Assembly (NCBI GenBank): GCA_030652255.1
Contig: JAUSAZ010000002.1
Location: 1-64,000 of the forward strand
Length of the DNA: 64,000 bases
Source of the DNA: Myxococcales bacterium
Lineage (GTDB): Bacteria > Myxococcota_A > Polyangia > Polyangiales > Ga0077539
Direction of reading: 5' to 3'
Shown: positions 59,393 through 64,000 of the stretch, piece after piece
How positions within the stretch are numbered: the stretch's first letter is position 1
Layout: the number at the start of each line of letters is the position of its first letter
The notes under the pieces: model-generated
What the model was told of the DNA's origin: nothing
The model's database searches: none
The model's input: only the letters and a program-made list of their open reading frames with translations
Position numbers and translations under genes: made by a program

Positions 59393-60793
59393 GTGGTGAA
59401 GCGCGCGGCTCCGTGGTCCATCGCCCTGGCGGGCGTCTCGATCGGTCTGATGGCTCCCCGCGAGGCGGGCGCCGTGCGCTTGTGGGAGGAGGCCCGCGCG
59501 GGGTGGTCGCCCCCCGGCGCGCTCAGCCCCGGCGGGCTCTCCCTCGCCGCGCTCTTCAACGGCTCCGTCGCCTCGCCCGACCTGCGCCCGCCGGACTTCG
59601 TCCCGCCCCTCGCGGCGGGCGGCCACGTCGGCGCCAGCCGCTTCCCCGAAGGGGTCGCCGAGCGCTGGCTCGACCTCGGCTTCTACGCGCAGCCGCAGTT
59701 CATCGTGCAGACCGGGTACAACCTCGAGTCGACGTCGAACTTCTCGCTGCCGCCGGGCGTGAGCCTCCAGCGCACCCGCGTGGTGCTCCACGGCCAGGCG
59801 CACCCGCTGCTCCAGATGCGGGTGGAGTTCAACATGTCGAACAACCTCGAGCTGCTCGACGCCTACGCCCTCGTGCCCGTGCGCCGCTGGCTGCAGGTGC
59901 AGATCGGGCAGTTTCGCGTGCCCTTCTCCCGGCAGGAGCTCACCTCCAGCTCGCGCTTCCAGTTCTCCGACCGCGCCCTCTGGTCGGGCGGCGCCAACTC
60001 CAGCGGCGTGCGCTTCATCCCCAGCTTCGACCAGGGGCTCATGGTCTGGGGCTGGGCCGGGCCCCGCGACCTCGTCGAGTACTACGCCGGCGTCTTCAAC
60101 GGGAAGGGCTCCAACAGCGCCTTCAACCTCGACGGCTTCTTCCTCTACGCCGGGCGCGTCGCGGTCAACCCCCTCGGGCGCCCGCGCGCCCTCCAGGAGG
60201 GATCGGTCAACCTCCCGCAGGCCGCCACGCTGGCCATCGGCTTCAACGCCGCCAGCCAGATCCGCCAGGTGGGGCTCGTGACCCTCCCCGGGCAGTCGAC
60301 CCCGTCGCCCAACCGCATCACCCTCAACTCCTTCGGCGCCGACGTGTTCTTCGCCGCGCGCGGGGCCTCGGTTTACGGAGAGGTGTATTTCCGCGACACG
60401 CAGGAGACCGACACCACCGCGGCGCCGAGTACCCAGTCCCTCGGCTGGATGGTCCAGGCCGGGTACTTCATCCCCGCGCCTTCGCTTCGCAACCACCTCG
60501 AGGTGGTCGCCCGCGCGCAGAGCTTCGACCCGTCGAGCTGCTACACCGTGAACGCAGGCCCCGAGTGCGGCCAGCGCCTCCCGGGCTCGCAGTCGCGCGA
60601 GGTCTACCGCGACTTCATGTTCGCGCGGGCCTACACCTTCGGGCTCAACTGGTACCAGCTGGGCCACGGCTTCAAGGCGCAGGCCCAGTACACGATCAAC
60701 ACCGAGCACCGCGACGTCACCAACGACCGTCGCCCCGGTAGCGGCGTGGTCAACAACAACCTCTTCACCCTGCTGCTCACCGGGTCGTTCTGA
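59393..60793 (+). CDS. Outer-membrane porin (phosphate-selective porin O/P type)
   Basis: The protein has 466 residues from GTG 59393. A signal peptide (about 1-27, ending AGA) is followed by an antiparallel beta barrel with QTRV-like RTRVVLHGQ, VQIGQFRVPFSRQEL and a C-terminal Phe needed for outer-membrane insertion. The GQFRVPFSRQ block is the most recognisable sign of the O/P family. Substrate preference is not readable. It is followed after 26 bp by a phosphoesterase lipoprotein, which hints at phosphate acquisition. Confidence 0.8.
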   Translation: MVKRAAPWSIALAGVSIGLMAPREAGAVRLWEEARAGWSPPGALSPGGLSLAALFNGSVASPDLRPPDFVPPLAAGGHVGASRFPEGVAERWLDLGFYAQPQFIVQTGYNLESTSNFSLPPGVSLQRTRVVLHGQAHPLLQMRVEFNMSNNLELLDAYALVPVRRWLQVQIGQFRVPFSRQELTSSSRFQFSDRALWSGGANSSGVRFIPSFDQGLMVWGWAGPRDLVEYYAGVFNGKGSNSAFNLDGFFLYAGRVAVNPLGRPRALQEGSVNLPQAATLAIGFNAASQIRQVGLVTLPGQSTPSPNRITLNSFGADVFFAARGASVYGEVYFRDTQETDTTAAPSTQSLGWMVQAGYFIPAPSLRNHLEVVARAQSFDPSSCYTVNAGPECGQRLPGSQSREVYRDFMFARAYTFGLNWYQLGHGFKAQAQYTINTEHRDVTNDRRPGSGVVNNNLFTLLLTGSF

Positions 60794-60819
60794 CCCGCCG
60801 TCGCCCCCCGAGGACCACC

Positions 60820-62274
60820 ATGCGCACCCTCCGCCCGCTCTCCCTGCTCGCCGCGCTCTCGCTCACGCTCGGCTGCCAGGACACCCTCGACGTCCCCTCC
60901 ACCGACGCCGGCTCCGTCGCGCCGACGGACAACGGCGCCGGGCCCACGGACGCCCAGGGCCTCACCGGCGACGCCGCCCCGGGTGATGCTGGCGACCCCT
61001 TCGCGTCGGAGAACGCCCCGCTCACGTACACCCCCGAGGGGTGCATGCACCGGGTGAGCTCGCTCCCGGGAACCATCAACAACGTGTTCGGCAACCGCAC
61101 CGTGTTCGGCCCGATGCCCGAGCCGCGCAACGTGCACACCTCGTGGCCCGCCGAGCCGTCGACCACCATCGCCATCGCGTGGCAGACCGACAACCAGACC
61201 CGCGCCTCCGTGGTGCAGCTCGGCACGAGCCCCACGATGCTCGACCAGACCGCCGTTGGCAGCGTGAGCACCGGCGGCCGCGGCAACACCGAGGTGACCA
61301 TCCACGAGGCGCACCTCTGCGGCCTGCGCCCGGACACCACCTACCACTACCGCGTCGGCGGCGAAGGCCACTGGAGCGCCGTGCAGCGCTTCAAGACCGC
61401 CCCCGCCCCGGGGCGCACCGACTACGACGTCAACTTCGTCGTGTCGGGCGACTCGCGCGACAACTTCACCACCTGGCGCCAGGTGCAGGAGCGCGTCGTG
61501 ATGGGCGCCCAGCAGCCCGACTTCCAGATCTTCAGCGGCGACGCGGTGCTGCTCGGCACGCTCCAGGGCGCGTGGCAGCAGTGGTTCACCGGCGCCGCGG
61601 CCTCGCAGGCGGTGATGCCGTGGATGATGGCCCACGGCAACCACGACGCCCTCGCGATCAACTACCTCTTGCAGTTCGCGCAGCCCCAGGTCGACGCGCC
61701 GGAGCAGAGCGAGCTGTACTTCTCCTTCGACTACGGGCCGGTGCACTTCCTCTTCCTCAACGACACCCCGCTGCGCGACGACTACGCGGGCAACGTCGCG
61801 GGCACGCAGCTCACCTGGATGCGCGCCGACCTCACCCGCGCCCGCGCCAACCGCGCGCGCGTCCCCTTCATCATCGCGGTGCACCACAAGCCCTGCTTCG
61901 CCTCGTCGCGCCACTCGTCCACCACCGACACGGTGTTCATCCGCACCACCTGGGCGCCGGTGTTCGACGAGTTCGGCGTCGACCTGGTGCTCAACGGCCA
62001 CGAGCACGACTTCGAGCTCAGCAAGGAGCTCGACGGGCGCGGCCAGGAGGTCAGCGGACGCCGCGGCACGCGCTACATCGTCGCCGCGGGTGCGGGCGCG
62101 CAGCTCTACGAGCTCCAGGACGGCATGCCCCGCTCCTGGTCGGCCTACTACGAGAGCGTCGTGAACTTCCTCCGGGTGCACGCCACCATGACCCGCCTGG
62201 AGGTCACCCCCTTCCGCCTCGACGGCACCATCATCGACCGCGGCCGGGTCACCCTCACGCCCCGCCCGATGTGA
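60820..62274 (+). CDS. Lipoprotein, purple-acid-phosphatase-like metallophosphoesterase
   Basis: The protein has 484 residues. The lipobox is LTLGC with Cys19, followed by an Asp/Gly linker. A fibronectin-III-like N-domain (TTIAIAWQTDNQTRASVVQLG, HEAHLCGLRPDTTYHYRVGG as separate strands) precedes the phosphoesterase core with SGDSRD, FSGDAV, HGNHDA, VHHKPCF and NGHEHDF as metal-ligand motifs. This is the order seen in purple acid phosphatases. It likely releases phosphate outside the cytoplasm, perhaps for the porin encoded upstream. Confidence 0.88.
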   Translation: MRTLRPLSLLAALSLTLGCQDTLDVPSTDAGSVAPTDNGAGPTDAQGLTGDAAPGDAGDPFASENAPLTYTPEGCMHRVSSLPGTINNVFGNRTVFGPMPEPRNVHTSWPAEPSTTIAIAWQTDNQTRASVVQLGTSPTMLDQTAVGSVSTGGRGNTEVTIHEAHLCGLRPDTTYHYRVGGEGHWSAVQRFKTAPAPGRTDYDVNFVVSGDSRDNFTTWRQVQERVVMGAQQPDFQIFSGDAVLLGTLQGAWQQWFTGAAASQAVMPWMMAHGNHDALAINYLLQFAQPQVDAPEQSELYFSFDYGPVHFLFLNDTPLRDDYAGNVAGTQLTWMRADLTRARANRARVPFIIAVHHKPCFASSRHSSTTDTVFIRTTWAPVFDEFGVDLVLNGHEHDFELSKELDGRGQEVSGRRGTRYIVAAGAGAQLYELQDGMPRSWSAYYESVVNFLRVHATMTRLEVTPFRLDGTIIDRGRVTLTPRPM

Positions 62275-62290
62275 CCCGTCGCCCGACGGG

Positions 62291-62591
62291 GTCGCGGTGC
62301 TCATCGTTGTCCTCTTCATGCGCGAACCGCTTGCAGGCTGCGGCTTCCGGGCTACCCGCACACCTTCGCGCGCCTTGGCTGCCGCGGGTTGAAACCCACG
62401 GCAGCCTAGGGTGAAGGCCGCAAGCGGCCTGTCCGATGTCCATGCACAGTGAACAGCCCGCCGCGGGCTTTCCCTTGGCTGCCGTGGGTTTCAACCCGCG
62501 GCAGCCAAGACGCGCGAAGGTGTGCGGGTAGCCCGGAAGCCGCAGCCCGCAAGCGGTTTGCGCACGATCAGGCCAACGATGAGGTCGCGGT
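62291..62591. mobile_element. Complete inverted-repeat element with 8-bp target duplication
   Basis: The element is 62299-62583 (285 bp), flanked by the perfect direct repeat GTCGCGGT (62291-62298 and 62584-62591). Its arms, 62299-62406 and 62477-62583, are near-perfect inverted copies of each other; each ends inward in the same 30-bp palindrome (62377-62406 and 62477-62506). A 70-bp centre separates them and contains a partial GCCGCAAGCGGC dyad. There is no gene, so it must be moved by a transposase elsewhere. The 393 bp from 62275 to 62667 hold nothing else recognisable. Confidence 0.85.
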
Positions 62592-62667
62592 GGGGGAGCG
62601 GGGGCCGAGCGGTCGTCCGCTTCGAGTCACGGCCCCCCACTGGCGCCCTGACGGACCAGCGTTCGCG

Positions 62668-63165
62668 CTAGCGGGGATTCTTCGCGGCGGTGATGGCGGC
62701 CTCGAGGGCCGCGGCGCACTCCCTCCCCGCGGCGTCGGGCCCGAGGCCGACGAAGTAGCTGCCCGTCTGGCCGTGCTCGCCCGGGAAGCCGGTGACCGTG
62801 ACCCCATCGTTGGCCCCTGGGATGTCCGCGGCCAGCGCGAGGCCCGAGCCGCGCACCATCGACGCGAGCGCGAGCGGGAGCGAGAGCACGCTCATCGGGC
62901 GCTTCTCGCCCGCCGTGGCGACGACGAGATGTGTCGGGTGCAGCACCACGTACGTGTCGTGCCAGGCGTCGGGGTCGGCGGAGTTCGCGCGCGACCCGAA
63001 GAGCTTGCCGAAGAAGCTCTCCGACGGCGGGTTCTCGCTGTGCGTGACCCAGGCGCGCACGGCGTCGAGCCTGAGCTGACGCTGTCCGACGTGGCGGTCG
63101 ATCGCCGCGACGACGGGCGGCGGCAGGGCGGAGAGCTCGGCGGGGCGCGTGCTTCTTCGATACAT
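62668..63165 (-). CDS. Protein of unknown function, PH-like fold possible
   Basis: The protein has 165 residues from the ATG at 63165. A helical N-terminal part (about 1-55) leads to a strand-rich part (YVVLHPTHLVVATAGEKRP, SVLSLPLALASMV) and a final helix (CAAALEAAITAA), an order like PH-type domains. This is a shape argument only. It is divergent from the nucleotidyltransferase gene, with a 137-bp gap. Confidence 0.65.
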   Translation of the reverse strand: MYRRSTRPAELSALPPPVVAAIDRHVGQRQLRLDAVRAWVTHSENPPSESFFGKLFGSRANSADPDAWHDTYVVLHPTHLVVATAGEKRPMSVLSLPLALASMVRGSGLALAADIPGANDGVTVTGFPGEHGQTGSYFVGLGPDAAGRECAAALEAAITAAKNPR

Positions 63166-63302
63166 CGTGGGCTGGAATCGTACACGGCAGGGTCGTCGAG
63201 GGGCGCGCGGCAGGCGCGGAGGCTCCGGTAGGGATTCGTCCACGCGGGTCGACGCGGCGTCCCAACCGGCGCCTCCGCGAGTTCCGCCGAGAGTCTGCAC
63301 CG

Positions 63303-63800
63303 ATGGTAGGTTCATTCCCTGTGAGCCTGAACCTCAAGACCGAGACCGAGCGGGTGGTCGACGTCCTCCAGCGAGCCGGGGTCGACTTCGCCATCTGTGG
63401 CGGCATCGCGGTCACGATCCATGGCGCGCCCCGCTTCACGCGCGACATCGATCTGCTGATTCGTGCAGAGGACGAGTCGCGAGCGGTCGGCGCCGTCGCG
63501 CTGGCGGGCTTCGACCTCCCCGCGGACCCGATGGTGTTCGACGCCAGCGGCCCCCTCGAACGCCGCATCCTGCGTGTCTCCAAGGCGGAGGGCTCCGACC
63601 TGCTCACGCTCGATCTGATCGTTGCGTCGCCCAGCTTCGAGGACGTCTGGAGCACGCGGGTGCTGGTCGAGTGGGAAGGTCGAAGGGTCCCCGTCGTGTC
63701 GGTCGGTGGGCTCATCAGGATGAAGCGCGTCGCGGGGCGCCCGCAGGACCTCGTCGACATCGAGAACCTGACCGCGCTGACCGCGCTACCGGAGGGGTGA
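63303..63800 (+). CDS. Nucleotidyltransferase, possible toxin of AbiEii/MNT type
   Basis: The protein has 165 residues from ATG 63303 (a GTG at 63321 is an alternative). The polymerase-beta-type active site is GGIAVTIHG then RFTRDIDLLI, with the Asp-x-Asp metal pair, and a third acidic strand LLTLDLIV. This pattern is shared by small nucleotidyltransferases including type IV and MenT-like toxins, and by harmless tRNA- or protein-modifying relatives. A small helical protein gene begins 2 bp after its stop, the arrangement of toxin-antitoxin modules. Confidence 0.8.
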   Translation: MVGSFPVSLNLKTETERVVDVLQRAGVDFAICGGIAVTIHGAPRFTRDIDLLIRAEDESRAVGAVALAGFDLPADPMVFDASGPLERRILRVSKAEGSDLLTLDLIVASPSFEDVWSTRVLVEWEGRRVPVVSVGGLIRMKRVAGRPQDLVDIENLTALTALPEG

Positions 63801-63802
63801 CC

Positions 63803-63982
63803 ATGGCATCGCGCGCCGTCGACATGTCCCCCGCGGCGGTCTCGCGTCGCCTGGAGGAGCTCGCGCAGCTCTACGAGATGGCGCTCTCGCTCAAGCGCGC
63901 CCGGGTTGTCGGCCCGCTGCGAGGGGCGGTCGACCAGGGCGTTCCTCCGGTCGCCGTGCGCGACGAGCCGGCGGGCCGTTGA
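63803..63982 (+). CDS. Small helical protein paired with the nucleotidyltransferase
   Basis: The protein has 59 residues. GGAGG lies eight bases before the ATG and overlaps the end of the nucleotidyltransferase gene, whose stop is 2 bp upstream, so translation is coupled. One amphipathic helix is evident (SRRLEELAQLYEMALSLKR). It could be an antitoxin or a specificity subunit. No family is recognised. Confidence 0.65.
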   Translation: MASRAVDMSPAAVSRRLEELAQLYEMALSLKRARVVGPLRGAVDQGVPPVAVRDEPAGR

Positions 63983-64000
63983 GGGGGACCAGAGGGGATC

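Overview
The window looks like chromosomal DNA from a very GC-rich member of the Myxococcota (myxobacteria and relatives). The reasons are the strong G/C bias at third codon positions, two Hanks-type Ser/Thr kinases plus a tandem-FHA protein, a type IV pilin, two side-by-side lipoxygenases, and many lipoproteins with Asp/Ala/Gly-rich linkers. The lineage is inferred from gene content only; there is no rRNA here. Coding density is high, genes run in short strand-switching blocks, and several pairs overlap by 4 bp (ATGA or GTGA).

Layout. 1-445: part of an inverted-repeat element plus a second structured repeat, no gene. 446-7341: DUF1993 protein, arrestin-like/HEAT protein, divergent LysR regulator and NmrA-like reductase, a phi-type glutathione transferase and a lipoprotein phosphoesterase. 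7407-10241: a double-AAA+ (ClpB-like) protein whose C-terminus is a peptide-chain-release-factor-2-like domain with the GGQ and SPF motifs gone. 10304-18642: tandem DsbA-like isomerase fusion, TonB receptor plus lipoprotein, zinc-ribbon/tandem-FHA protein and PrsW protease. 18650-22817: moxR-DUF58-transglutaminase operon. 22905-25945: LysR regulator, small lipoprotein, NAD synthetase.

25952-45032 is the most unusual part. A Ser/Thr kinase is divergent from a plus-strand run that encodes a second ClpB-like AAA+ protein with a decayed release-factor-like tail, an intact lipoxygenase, a lipoxygenase paralogue with damaged iron ligands, a 1751-residue kinase/ATPase/GAF/cyclase, and two more ClpB-like AAA+ proteins joined by a 4-bp overlap. 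All four AAA+ proteins keep a good second ATPase site, have lost the Walker B glutamate of the first site, and lack the GYVG pore loop of the second. I know of no described system with this combination; a role in stress- or signal-gated remodelling, possibly at the ribosome, is my inference.

45076-51829: HelD-like helicase operon, two tRNA-Ser genes, tadA, a thioesterase and a secreted Cys-rich peptide. 51896-62274: type IV pilin, WalJ-like hydrolase, M20 peptidase, gcvH, trxB, a cNMP-binding protein, a porin and a purple-acid-phosphatase-like lipoprotein. 62299-64000: a second, complete copy of the repeat element, then a possible nucleotidyltransferase toxin pair.

A family of non-autonomous inverted-repeat elements runs through the window: a partial copy at 1-169, a 110-bp near-perfect palindrome at 53323-53432 and a 285-bp copy at 62299-62583. 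The last two are each bounded by a perfect 8-bp direct repeat, as expected of target-site duplications. No transposase, CRISPR array, prophage or rRNA was seen.
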